A DNA stretch of 64,000 nt from NCBI GenBank assembly GCA_001642005.1, contig LWCA01000015.1, positions 1 to 64,000 on the forward strand, written 5' to 3'. Position 1 is the stretch's first letter. Every line of letters begins with the position of its first letter. This document shows, piece by piece, positions 48,037 through 58,889 of this stretch. Under the pieces are notes generated by a model, which was given only the letters and a program-made list of their open reading frames with translations, had not been told where the DNA came from and searched no databases. The stretch comes from Intoshia linei (Eukaryota > Orthonectida > Rhopaluridae). A program made the position numbers and the translations under genes.

Positions 48037-49922
48037 TGTAATACTGTATGCTTTGTTTGTGTGTGTGTTATCGTTTATTTTAATAACTATCAGTCTTAGA
48101 ATTTTATAAAATCCCCATTTCCATTACAGTTTTTTCCGGGTATTAGTAAAAAAATTCTGAACCTCCCAAACTCACATCTTATGGGTCAAAAAGTCCAATT
48201 GTACTTTTTTTAAAAATCAAAAGAGTTCGAGAATTTAAAAAAATCTATACTTTCATATCGATTTTAAAATCATAAATTTAAATTTAAAAAAAATCTATCT
48301 TCAGGACCAAAACCACAAATTACCTTTTTTTTTAATGAAAACAGCTTTAGAATTTAAAAAAATTTACAGGTGGTACAGATGTAACCTGTTAACATATACA
48401 AACAATTTCAATCTGAATAAGTGACGCGGTCAAAAAAACATTTTAGTATTCATATATTTTTTTTCCTAAATATTTTATTAAAACCAAAAATGTGTAATAA
48501 TTAACTGTGCGAAAAGTATAAAAAAGAAAAGATTAGTCTGTTAGAGCTTATTCCAGCTGATATAAATAAAAAATTTGAAACCCAGAAATCTACGCATTCC
48601 CGGTTAAAAATAATTTTTAATATATTATTAACCAATATTTTTCAAATATTTGGATTAAAATAAAAATTCAAAATTTAAATATTGATCCTACAAATTCAAA
48701 AAAAAGTGTGCATTGAACGTCTACACATGTTCAATAAAGAAATATGGGTAAAAATCTATATTATTTATTCGTTAGGAATTTTTTTAATTGCTACGCAATT
48801 TATAAAACTTAAATATCATTTTCAAAACATTTTGTTTAAAATTTAAATTAAAACTACAACAACGGATTACTAAAAGTAATACAACTTTGTTATTATCATT
48901 TTTATATTTATTAGGTAATCTACAAAAAAGGCACACATTTATAATTAGTAATTATATTTTATTAATTACGTACTTATGAAATACTTATTAATGATATCAT
49001 CAAAATATCACACTTGAGACTTGAGACTGTTAATGTTTATTTGTCAATTATAATTATAATAAATGTACATTTAAATTAAAATAGTATTTTTTAAAAATAA
49101 AATTTCACTTGTTAATTAACATTTAGATATGGATATATACTTCAGCTAATCGGCATTTGGTAAATGTTGGTTTATGGTGGTCCACAAAAAATTAAGAATA
49201 AAATATGGTCCACAGCGAAAAACTGGGATTTTTAAATATACGGTAACGCAGATTCACTTTTATAAAATAAATGATGTGCGACGTAGATTGTAAGAGTTCT
49301 CTGATTTTGTATTGTATTTTTTATAATTCTAGGATTGATTAATTTATTTTTAATATTAAAAAAAGTATAATTGAGGTTATTGACCTTGAAGGACTTAATT
49401 TCTGAAAATGAAATTTGCGATAAAACATCCCGCTCGATAAAACTGTACTAGAAAGATGGAACTTTTAAAACTCGACCCTCTTACTTTCTTAAATAAACTG
49501 AACAAACAAATAATTAAACAGACATACATTTTTAACTAAATTACTTTATGTAAGTAAGGATTTACCGTTATAAATTTTAAAAACAATTTACGGATAAAAA
49601 CATTTTTACCGGTAATTTACTGGTAAATTTTTGTCGATTGCTAACACTAGTTTCACTTTTATAAGATGAAAAAGTATTATTAGCCTATACATTTGTAAGT
49701 GTATATTTATTTGGTGAAGGGGTGCGTGAGAAAATATTGTAACTTTGTAGTTCGCCATTTATTTGAGGAAGCCCTTTTTAAATACACAAGTGCAATTTTT
49801 AAGTACACAATAGTTTCAACTTGAAATATGAAACTTTCAAGGAACATTCATTGAATGTAAATGTAAATATCGATGGAAACATATATTAAACTATTTGCTT
49901 TACACGGTAACTATTTAAATTG
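48037..49922. other. Helitron-like body and A+T-rich intergenic sequence before EXOC8
   Basis: 48037-48470 matches the body repeats of the family at 25400 and 58003. From 48470 to 48700 it matches 53870-54040 (a GCTTATTCCAGYTGATA block). The rest is A+T-rich. GGTCCACAGCGAAAAACTGG at 49204 is a stray hAT-like end. No gene is seen. Confidence 0.5.
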
Positions 49923-51917
49923 ATGAACGAAATAAATTCTGTGGTATCAAAAGATGGGTTTGACCCCACGGAATTCGTGACAAAGTTGGCTATATCTGGA
50001 GTGAGCAGTGTGCAAGGTTTTCTAGATTTACTAAAAGAAAATTCGGAAAAAAACAAGCTACATTTAAAAAAAAATATTTACCAAAACTTTGATTTGTTTA
50101 TAGACGGAGTAAAAGATGTATCTGAAATGGAATCAATTCTATATAATTTGAGTCATAAACTATACGATCAAAAGAAATTGTTGGATGACATATCTAGTCT
50201 ACTTTTTGAGAAAAAACCTTTAAAAAAAGAGACTATAAAAAAGGAGAGGTTACCATTAATCGTTGATCAAATCTGTAATTTACCAAAAAAGAGTATATTT
50301 GATTACAACAAAATTGAATCTGAAGCAGATTTTGTAGAATTGAAAAATATAAATTTTATTCCAATTCGTAAAATACACGCAATTTTATTGATCGATTGTA
50401 TTGTCATTTTAACGCGAAATACAACTTCCAAAAACAAAAAAATGTACTGCTTTGAAGAATGCCTAGAACTTCAATCCCTAACAGTTTTCAATGTCACAGA
50501 TTCAAATGTCACGAATAACACAATTAGAATTATTAAAAATGAAGACAATAAAATTTATCAATGTCCAAATTCAGATGTTAAATCCTTGTGGATAAACAAG
50601 ATTAATACTTTACGAAAAAATCTTTTGAAAAAGTCGAATGTGAACCTAAATTTTAATCATCCCAATTCTAATCAACCCGAAGAGCTAATTCAAAATGAAA
50701 AAAATGACGTCTATTTTAGTGACATTGACGGTAACAATTTCCAAACAATTGTTAACTTTTTACAAAATATTGATGTTATCATTGCTCACAAAAAATATAA
50801 AGAGGCTGTCGACATTGTACTCTCTGTAACTGATATCTTGCAGAAATCAAATAAAATTCCACTTATGGTTGAACATGAAAATAAAATTGAACTTGTAAAA
50901 AACCAAATTATCAAACAATTATCGGCTGAAGCATTTTTTAGCCCGGAAAGGTGGTCTAGAGCCGGCACCGAAAAAGATTCTATTCAGGCTATTATTTTGC
51001 TGTGCCGTCTCAAACGTTCTTCTCTTGCCGCATCTTTATTTTTACGCGCTCGTTCCACTCAAATTGATTACAATCTCAACATTATAAAAATTGAAATTAG
51101 TTTTAAAGTTCACGTTGAAAATCTCGTTAAAATGTTTTGCAGCAATATGGAGCTTTATTTTCATGATTATATGAATCTCTTCAAAAAAGACTATCCTTGT
51201 CTCGTCTCAGATTTCATTGTTTGGACTCAAGAACAGTTAATGTACTTTGTGTATAGATTCAGTAATTATGTCTTGACAATTAAATCGCCCTACCCTTTGG
51301 AAGTTATTGTTTCACTTGTTGTCAACTTGCGAAATCGAGTTGAGAATTTCCAAATCTTTGGATTAAACGTTATTCACATTTTCGATGAAATTATGGCACA
51401 ACCGTTATCAAATTTCATCAATTGTACAAACAGGGTTAACCTTGAGAAATTTAACGTTTTATCATCAAAAATTAAACGTAATTGTTTCAAATCCGAAAAA
51501 AATAAAATCAGATTCGAAAACATTCTCAACAAATTTGGCATCAAACTTAAAACAGATTATTTTTTAACACATAAGGATGTTTTCAGTACGTACCTTACAG
51601 AATACATTATATCCCTACTCAAAATTTATATTGACATGGTTAACCTTTCAATTAAAACTTATAATCTTTCTATTCATTCCCACCTCAAACATAATTTAAA
51701 TCTCATTTACAACCGGTTTGTGTCTTATTTAAGACGTTTATTCAGAGAATACGAGAAATCTAATCAGGAAGTCCAGAAAATTATCAAAATTAATTGCACC
51801 TTTTTCATTTCTCAACTTCAACCTGCTGTTAATCGTATTCTATTATACAATATTAATTATTCTTTGATTGACGAAACCAATTTGGATAATATTAAAGATT
51901 TCTTTGAAATTAAATAA
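49923..51917 (+). CDS. EXOC8: exocyst complex component 8 (Exo84)
   Basis: Exo84 is one of eight exocyst subunits that tether secretory vesicles to the plasma membrane. One uninterrupted exon encodes 664 residues, and the human gene is also intronless. The N-terminal part matches Exo84 (KKNIYQNFDLFIDGVKDVSEMESILYNLSHKLYDQK), the segment that packs into the exocyst helical bundle. A PH domain follows at about residues 125-235 (FVELKNINFIPIRKIHAILL ... WINKINTLRK). Then comes the VAKYKEAVDIV-like start of the helical C-terminal region. The ATG at 49923 is the first in frame. The stop lies 53 nt from that of the convergent PIP4P gene. Confidence 0.92.
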   Translation: MNEINSVVSKDGFDPTEFVTKLAISGVSSVQGFLDLLKENSEKNKLHLKKNIYQNFDLFIDGVKDVSEMESILYNLSHKLYDQKKLLDDISSLLFEKKPLKKETIKKERLPLIVDQICNLPKKSIFDYNKIESEADFVELKNINFIPIRKIHAILLIDCIVILTRNTTSKNKKMYCFEECLELQSLTVFNVTDSNVTNNTIRIIKNEDNKIYQCPNSDVKSLWINKINTLRKNLLKKSNVNLNFNHPNSNQPEELIQNEKNDVYFSDIDGNNFQTIVNFLQNIDVIIAHKKYKEAVDIVLSVTDILQKSNKIPLMVEHENKIELVKNQIIKQLSAEAFFSPERWSRAGTEKDSIQAIILLCRLKRSSLAASLFLRARSTQIDYNLNIIKIEISFKVHVENLVKMFCSNMELYFHDYMNLFKKDYPCLVSDFIVWTQEQLMYFVYRFSNYVLTIKSPYPLEVIVSLVVNLRNRVENFQIFGLNVIHIFDEIMAQPLSNFINCTNRVNLEKFNVLSSKIKRNCFKSEKNKIRFENILNKFGIKLKTDYFLTHKDVFSTYLTEYIISLLKIYIDMVNLSIKTYNLSIHSHLKHNLNLIYNRFVSYLRRLFREYEKSNQEVQKIIKINCTFFISQLQPAVNRILLYNINYSLIDETNLDNIKDFFEIK

Positions 51918-51970
51918 CAGCAAATATAATTTTATTTTAATTTTACATTATTTACAAATTTTCTCCAAAT

Positions 51971-54900
51971 TCAGATTCGTCCTGTTACTTCACTTTTAGC
52001 CATTCTAATGTAGTAAAGAGTTATCCACCCAAGAAAGATGAATCCACTTAGCAAAACTAAAATAAATGTTCAAATTTTCTTGTAAAAGTGTTTCATATGG
52101 GCATCTGCAGATCTGAACATACCATTCTCGAGGCAGCTAAAATAAAATATGCCCTTGAAAAATTTTCGAAATTGAAAATACCAGATATCCTAATCACCTC
52201 TAAGGCTTACAGTTTATATTTAACACATACAATAGTGAAGTTACTGAAAAATATAAATATTTTTTAAATTTTAAATTTGCAAATTGAGGCCCGAGGAGGG
52301 GATAGGGCGTGGTTCTCAATTTTTTTTGGCCGTAAAATGAAAAAAGTCGTAGCATAAATTCTGGGATAATTTTTAAAATTATAAGCATTATCATAAATGG
52401 AAATATAAAAAAAGTTCATTTTCACGGTTAAAACCACAGAATACTTTTTTTAACATTGAAACCAGGCCTAAAATTTAAAAAAAATTACAGCTGATACAGT
52501 TATATCCAGTGAAAACACAAAAAATTTCAATATGACAAAGTGACGCCTTCACCATCAAAAAAGCACTTTAATATTCATTTTTTTAAAAAAATTAAAAAAG
52601 TTCGCCCTCGACAGAGCTAGGATGCTAATATAAGCTCTACTCTATCCGTTAATGTTGTTAAATTAAACCTATCCATAATATTATCAAAAAAAAATGTGTT
52701 TTAATGATTAATCCAGTGGTAATCTAAATTAATATTATGATTATAACAAAAAACTAACTAGAAATGCAATTAGAGCAGCACTGTAAATTAGCAAAACAAT
52801 TGTGTAAGCACGTCTTTTTTTTGAAAGAAAAATTTCGTTGACAGATGATCTAAATATTTGTCTGATTTCACCTAGTAGAATAAACAATATCATGGTTTTT
52901 GACCATTAATTGGAGGCGTTAGTAGACGAGGTTTACAATTCTGACTTGTTTCTGTATGTTAACTGGGAAATGCTGCATTAGCTCTGATTTATTTAAAATC
53001 CTAGGACTTTATTGTTCAAAATAATGTGTCATTTGAAGTTTTGAACGAAAGACGTAATTTTCAAATACTTAATAAAATTTATGAGACTGAATTGGCCCTG
53101 AAAACTGTATTAAAATGAGTGTTTATAAAATTCAGGGACTTAAGGCTTTATTTAATTCAGTTAAAAAAAAAAAAAGTGTAATTTGTCTTACAGGTCTGAC
53201 AGTAAAAACGCAAATTTCAGAGATTTTTAGTTACTTTGTACGCCGGAAAAAACTTAGGGTTAGAATTTGTGTTTTTTAAATTTCTGGACTTTCAGCTTTC
53301 TAAATATATTCTTACACAGACAGATACACAGTTTTAGTAACTTTTATTTTATGTACAATTTAAAAATAATAAAGAAAAAATATTATAATTACAATTTTTT
53401 GCAATGGGGACACTTGGCTAAAGATTCTTGATTTGAGTCAAACTAAAAAATAAAATTTATATTACAATACATAAGGCTACAGTCCTAGCCAAAGAAAATT
53501 TAAACATTCTTAAAAATGAAGGAATCACCATAAAAAGATTCTAAATTATCACGACGTAGTGCGTCAATTTGTAAAATTTTATTTGTAAATGGTCGCTTTT
53601 GTAAAAGATTTTGTTATAATTATTTTAACCAAACTTTTAAAGAGTTTTTAAGATTTTTTTTAACATAACTTTTAAGAGAGTTTTAAGATTCTTTTTTTAA
53701 CCAATTTTTAAAACTTCTTTTTTTAATGAAAACAGCCCTAGAATTTCGAAAAAATTACAGATGGTACAGTTGTATCCTGTTAACCCACACCAAAATTTGT
53801 AATCCGAATAAGTGACGATTTCACGGTCAAAAAAGCATTTTAGTATTCATATTTTTTTTCCTAAATATTTTATTAAAACAAAAAATGTGAAATAATTAAT
53901 ATTCCGAAAATTAAAAAAAAAAATTATTCTGATAGAGCTTATTCCAGTTGATACAAATACGAAAGTTAAACCCAAGAAATCTACGTATTCCCGATGAAAA
54001 ATAATTTTTAATATATTATCAACCAATATTTTTCAAATATTTCGAGTCTAGGTCCTGTTTGTACGTAGTACATAACAGTCAACCTAGTTCTTTATATGAC
54101 TCGCCATTTTTGGTATTCTTGGGATCTCGCCGCGAGATAGAAAATTTAAAACTATAGCAACAGCAGATAAAACCTTTAAAATTTAAATTGCAATAAAATG
54201 TAAATTGTAATACAAATTGTAAAATTTAACATTAAAATCTATTTTATCTAAAAATCCATTTTTACAACTGAAATTAATTAATTATTTTTTAATTAATAAA
54301 TATATTTTAATTAAAAAATGAATTTTCTAAATAGTAAATCAGCAATTAGAATAAAATATAAAGACAATTTTCTGTAAGCGTCTGAAATCTTATTAAATCT
54401 TTAAGTTTTCTTTTTCGATTTAGAAGCATTTTAAATTTCAACGTGATTTAAAACGTAACTAATTTTGATAAATGGTTTTAAAACTTTTAGTTTTATATTT
54501 TAAATTAATGGCTGGATATAAAATAAAATCTTGACTTTACAAATTGACGTATACTCATCATGAAATTAAAAAAATTGTGGTTTAAAGCAGGCATTCTCAA
54601 CCCTTTTTCGCTGTAGACCCCCAAAAAAATTAATAATAATGAAAATTTTTAATTAATCATTACATTTGAGTGAAACGAATGGTGGTCAAAAGACATGGAG
54701 TACTCTATTTTTGCAAGGTGATAAACTTGATGAACTATTAATATTAACCTTTAACCCGTCAATGTTCCCAAAATGGAACATGTTTTTCAGCTATTGTTTA
54801 CGGTACATTATTAATTGTTTACTACATATTTTATCAGATCAATAAAAAGTCTATATTATCTGTCTTCCCTGTGAAGAATTAATATTTTATATCCCTTGGT

Positions 54901-55931
54901 TGATGTTTCATAGAATCATGAATATTGACTGATTTTTTGTCCCATTTTCAATTTGAAATTTAAAGTTTTTTTTATGACTAGAAACTTACTCGGTCATAAA
55001 TTTTAATAAAATAATTAAATAAAACCGCTGCTTCTAAAATAGAACAGTGGAGGTTTCCCAATAAGTTTTTATACTTGTAAGTAATTTAATTTAATACCAA
55101 AGAATTTACTTTTACATGTGATGATGAAATGTCATGATTTTTACGTTTTATATTAGTATTTCTAAGCCTCTATGTTTTAAAAACGACTTTATGTTACTGA
55201 AAATGTCTATAATATGTAATAAATGTATATAATTTTCATAGACCCCGTTGAGAATGGCTGGTTTAAAGGATATGTTGAATATTATAAAAATCGTACCAAG
55301 AAAACATCATGACAGTAAAAGCAGCAAACTCTAAAATATTCGCCATCTTCTCTGGGTGATCCGTGCGGTATATTTACGACAAGCCCACTAAAAATATATT
55401 AAAGCATCATGTATATTTTTTATAATTTAAAAAAATGACATAATTTCATAAAGGACCAAAAAAACTTAATTGTATACAATGTATATAACTGAATCAGCTT
55501 ATATAATTGATATATTTAATTGATAATTATATAAACATAAAATACCATCCTTCACGAGGACAAACTATGCAACGTGAAGTAGTTTTACACACAAGTAGAC
55601 ATTTACAAAAACATCTAATGTAGCATTTTCCAACAGGCGCTGATCTAATTGCCTTAAAAAGGTAAAATTATAGAATGTATAATTACTGTGCATTCTTTAC
55701 AGTTATCACAATTAACGACATAATAATAAGGTCTATCAACCAAACTTATATAAGATTGACACACTTCGCATTGGATGAGAGGTGTCCCCAAAGCGGCAGT
55801 GTTTAACAAAGGCGTTGTCTCATTTGCATCGATTTGTATACTTTTGTGAGACTCTGCAGAATGACATGATTAAAAAATCAAAAATGGTACAAATGCTTTA
55901 AAAATAATGATATACCTTCATTTGCAATCAT
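51971..55931 (-). CDS. TMEM55/PIP4P-family lysosomal membrane protein
   Basis: The family (PIP4P1/2, TMEM55A/B) was described as PtdIns(4,5)P2 4-phosphatases of late endosomes and lysosomes; TMEM55B also places lysosomes. Eight exons (55916-55931, 55687-55853, 55546-55652, 55297-55387, 53393-53442, 52748-52849, 52123-52136, 51971-52056) keep frame and give 210 residues. Zinc-binding pairs run as [39 protein letters not shown] and CPHCKK, then two hydrophobic segments ([17 protein letters not shown] and [12 protein letters not shown]). The family CX5R motif CKVTSQR is CKTTSRC here, so the arginine position is cysteine. Exons of 16 and 14 nt are unusual. Reading on past the sixth exon donor would give a stop at 52741. 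A hAT MITE sits in intron 4. Confidence 0.8.
52137..52747. other. PIP4P intron 6: repeat-derived
   Basis: The intron holds pieces also found near 48290 and 53700 (AAAATTACAGSTGATACAG) and a 'GAGGCCCGAGGAGGGGATAG' fragment like those at 19700 and 34980. No gene is seen. Confidence 0.4.
54048..54087. repeat. 40-nt hairpin end of a Helitron-like element
   Basis: CTAGGT pairs with ACCTAG at the outside, CTGTT with AACAG, and TGTAC with GTACA around a GTA loop. The same hairpin, three bases shorter, is at 16261-16297. Both are followed by T. It lies at the right end of a Helitron-like body running from about 53690. Confidence 0.6.
54588..55260. mobile_element. hAT MITE, 673 bp, exact 8-bp target duplication
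   Basis: The left end CAGGCATTCTCAACCCTTTT and the inverted right end CAGCCATTCTCAACGGGGTC are flanked by GTTTAAAG on both sides (54580-54587 and 55261-55268). There is no transposase frame. The copy at 59985-60573 is the same element in the opposite orientation. It lies in PIP4P intron 4. Confidence 0.9.
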
Positions 55932-56838
55932 AATTATTTCGGTTAAATTTTACTGAAGTGATGAATATTAATGTTTACATAATAAAGTTTAATTTTATTT
56001 TCAAATGTTGAATTAGCGCTTAATTATCTTTGACGGATTAATATTTTTCATTTATTGAAGATTTATTTCTGTTTTACAATATAATTTAATCATTCAAATT
56101 TCAATTTGACCAATACTATTGGTAATATTTATTATTACATTTTATTGATAAATTCAAATTATTATTTACAAAATTATGTTAACTTTAATCTATGAATCCT
56201 TAATTTTAACGTTATGAAGGTCGACTGATAAGATAGTAATCATTTTTTCATTATGAAGCCATTAATTAATCTTACTAATCCCGTTTATTTTTATTTATGA
56301 AATTTATAAATGAATACATGTAATCTAAAATGAGAAATTAATGTTATGATGGGGCCTTCTTTATATCGTGGACCCCTTTGGGAAGCACAGTTTTAGACCC
56401 TTTGAATATAAAATTATAAGGAATTTGAATTTGAAGTTTATTTTAAAAAATAATTTATCGTTTTATTTTTTTTAAAAATAGATAATCTCATACATGTATA
56501 AATAGACTAGGAATCAACCATCCAGTAAATGTCACCACTTAATGCACACATAATATAGTTTTACTTGGACATATGCGTTTTGAACTTTAAATAATATCAA
56601 TTTACCAGCATTAAATACTGTGTATTTTAAAATCTTAATATTATATCAGAAATACTTTATGGAAATGGAAGAAATTTTAAATTGTAGTACAATGTGTACT
56701 TAAATTAAAATAAATTTTTGAATTGCGTAAATTAATTCTAGAAAAAATTTAAAAAATTAATAAATTCATTTATAATTATTTATACAGGTGTTGTATATGT
56801 TAACTTGATTTTTTATAGATTTTCCAACTCCGTTTACT
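55932..56838. other. spacer between PIP4P and the small PPxY gene
   Basis: The region is A+T-rich. 'GACCCCTTTGGGAAGCACAG' at about 56372 is a stray hAT-like end. It must hold divergent promoters if the small gene at 56839 is real. Nothing else is seen. Confidence 0.4.
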
Positions 56839-57093
56839 ATGAAAGAAGAAGACACACATTTGTTAGTGGATGAAATTGAGATACCACCGAGTTACGCTAG
56901 TATGTGGTTTTTTTAGTTATTTTTGTCAGTAGATAATCTTTTTATTTTAGCAAACGAGGTAAGTAAATCTACATTGTCTCAAGCAACTACCGTCAATTGT
57001 AAATTTTGCAATAATTGTCAATTGGTTACATGCATATTTCTCGTTTGTTCTTTGTGTAACTTTTTTCTTATAATTATATCTTTTTCAGTTTAG
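56839..57093 (+). CDS. possible small PPxY membrane protein
   Basis: Exons 56839-56899 and 56951-57093 join in phase and give 67 residues. They comprise an acidic N-terminus, a PPSY motif (IPPSYATNE, a PPxY ligand for WW domains), a CKFCNNCQLVTC cysteine cluster and a hydrophobic C-terminal segment. The layout recalls LITAF/BRI3-like and NEDD4-adaptor membrane proteins, but I cannot assign a family. A GTAAGT at 56959 and a TTTTTCAG ending at 57087 form a perfect intron that would remove the cysteine and membrane part and leave a short PPSYATNEFRVMK tail. Either form, or both, could be made. Confidence 0.35.
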
Positions 57094-57664
57094 GGTTATG
57101 AAATCCCATAGCAGGTTGTCAACATTTTATATTGTTTAAACTACCTATATTAGTGGCCTGTTAAGGACCGAATTAGCCTCCATAAATTTTTATTAGATTA
57201 TAACCTTTTTCATACATATTCGCCACAATTTTCCACTATATTACATTGTCATTTTAAAAATGTATGAAATTGTTAATGTACGGCAGTGCTTTCCAACCAT
57301 TTGAAGTTTTTTTCACCAATTTTTTGTCTCATAATTGGTTGAAAAAAACTATCCTAAAAACCCTATCAAATTTTTGACCCACAAAAATTAATTTGATGAA
57401 TTAGTTAACTCGATGATTATGTCGCTCTACGAAAAAATATATCCCGCCGTAGATGAATAATTTAATATTTTGGAAAAATTTGACACTTTAAAAAATGGTT
57501 GGAATCCAACACTATACTATTAAAATATTTTTAGTAATTGCATATATTGTCTATTTGGCCTACAAATGGCTTCAAGGCTAAATTCCACCTTACACCGGAT
57601 TTTTTGTTCATATATTAAATAAATTTTGTTATAAAAATTTCCAGTTTATTTACAATTTAAATTT
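57094..57664. other. intergenic, small hAT-like piece
   Basis: A 'CAGTGCTTTCCAACCATTTG' end at about 57284 and its rough inverse near 57500 (AATGGTTGGAATCC) enclose sequence related to 40600-40670. No gene is seen. Confidence 0.4.
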
Positions 57665-57976
57665 TATATTCTTAAATTTTTCCAATTAATGGTAGGTTTC
57701 CTGTTGACGTATTCTATGCATTCTATTATATCATTTGTTTTGACTTCAATATCACCATGCAAAATGATACCACATTCATTTCCAGAATTAACTTGTTTTA
57801 CCTCGTCTTTGAAGTGACGCAAACTGACTAGTTTCCCTAAAAATTCAATGAATTATTATTTTTTTCAATTTGAAGTTTTCAGGTTATTTCAGAATTTCAA
57901 CGATTAAATTACACTTTTTGCACCGGTCATGATTACAACATTTCTTACGATAAGGGGAGTTTATTAATCGGGGGAA
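57665..57976 (-). CDS. MTIF2: mitochondrial translation initiation factor IF-2, 3' end only
   Basis: The last exon (57665-57837) encodes KLVSLRHFKDEVKQVNSGNE then CGIILHGDIEVKTNDIIECI, the conserved C-terminal beta-barrel of bacterial-type IF-2, so this is the mitochondrial factor. It ends in a short extra tail (NWKNLRI). A candidate penultimate exon at 57913-57976 reads INKLPL and then, one frame over, IVRNVVIMTGA, which fits the preceding strand of the domain only if one base is out. That is a frameshift, a sequence error or a sign of a pseudogene. No exons for the GTPase domain are found before the N at 58299. Confidence 0.7.
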
Positions 57977-58002
57977 CTGAAAATTTTATTTTTTAACAAT
58001 CC

Positions 58003-58298
58003 TTACTTATATAATATGCTACGCAATATTTGTTTGTGTGTTCCACTTTATTTAAATAACTACCAGTCTTAGAATTCTATAAAGTCCACATTTCAATTAA
58101 TTTTTTCCGGGACATATAATAAGATAAATTTTAACCTTCCAAACTCACATCTTACGGGTCAAAAACCCCAATTGTCCTTTTTTTTTGAAAATCAAGTTGG
58201 AGAATTTAAAAAAATATATATTATTATTTAAATATTTATTAATATTTAATATTATAATATATATATAATATTTATTTTATATTATTAATAATTAATAA
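58003..58298. mobile_element. Helitron-like 5' end, cut by an assembly join
   Basis: It begins ACTTATATAATATGCTACGC, then AATATTTGTTTGTGTGTTCC and the same body blocks as at 25400. It runs into a TAATATTTATTA-rich stretch and stops at the N. Confidence 0.55.
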
Positions 58299-58299
58299 N
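58299..58299. other. assembly join (single N)
   Basis: A second lone N, directly before the identical copy of the ~590-bp repeat that ends at the first N. Confidence 0.85.
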
Positions 58300-58889
58300 T
58301 TTTTCATATATTCCGCTACATTTTGTTCAATAGTATTCAATTCTGTTAATAATTTCGTAAGTTGTAACGCAAAGATTTCTTCTTTCTAATCATATATAAT
58401 AATCCATGTATGTACTTTATTTAACATTTCTATTGATTTTCAAATATGCCCATTTTAGGCACCTTTTCGAACTTTGGGCGTATTTTAAAAAAAATCTGGA
58501 CGTGATGCAGAAACACTGATTATACCATCTTGTTCAGAATACAAATCTCTTTCAGGTGCACTAAATTTTATTCTTGCACCTCAAAAAAGTTGTTATTTTG
58601 TTGGGCAGTGTAATCTTTGACATTTAAACTTTGGTCGGTATTTATTACACATTATACGTTTTTATCAATAAATTATATTTTTATATGCTTCCAATGTTAG
58701 CATTTTAAAATTGAAATATTTTGTTTCAGTTTTAAAAATCAGCATTGTCTCGTAAGTGTTAAAAAGCCTTTATTACGTATTTTGTTGAAATGATATAATT
58801 TTGATGATTCCACCCTAAAGTTCGACATTAAATAATTTAAATTAAAATTAAATTTTACGTCAAATGATGCTGATTATAATCAATCCGAT
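58300..58889. repeat. ~590-bp repeat, copy 3
   Basis: By eye it is identical to 47123-47713. Unlike copy 1 it continues past CAATCCGAT into TTTATTTTTATCATG. No coding frame was found. Confidence 0.85.

Noticed and set aside
52741-52849. Stop codon after the first PIP4P membrane segment as the gene end
   Set aside because: Splicing from 52748 through a 14-nt exon to 51971-52056 keeps phase and restores the family's second membrane segment, so the earlier stop is probably intronic.
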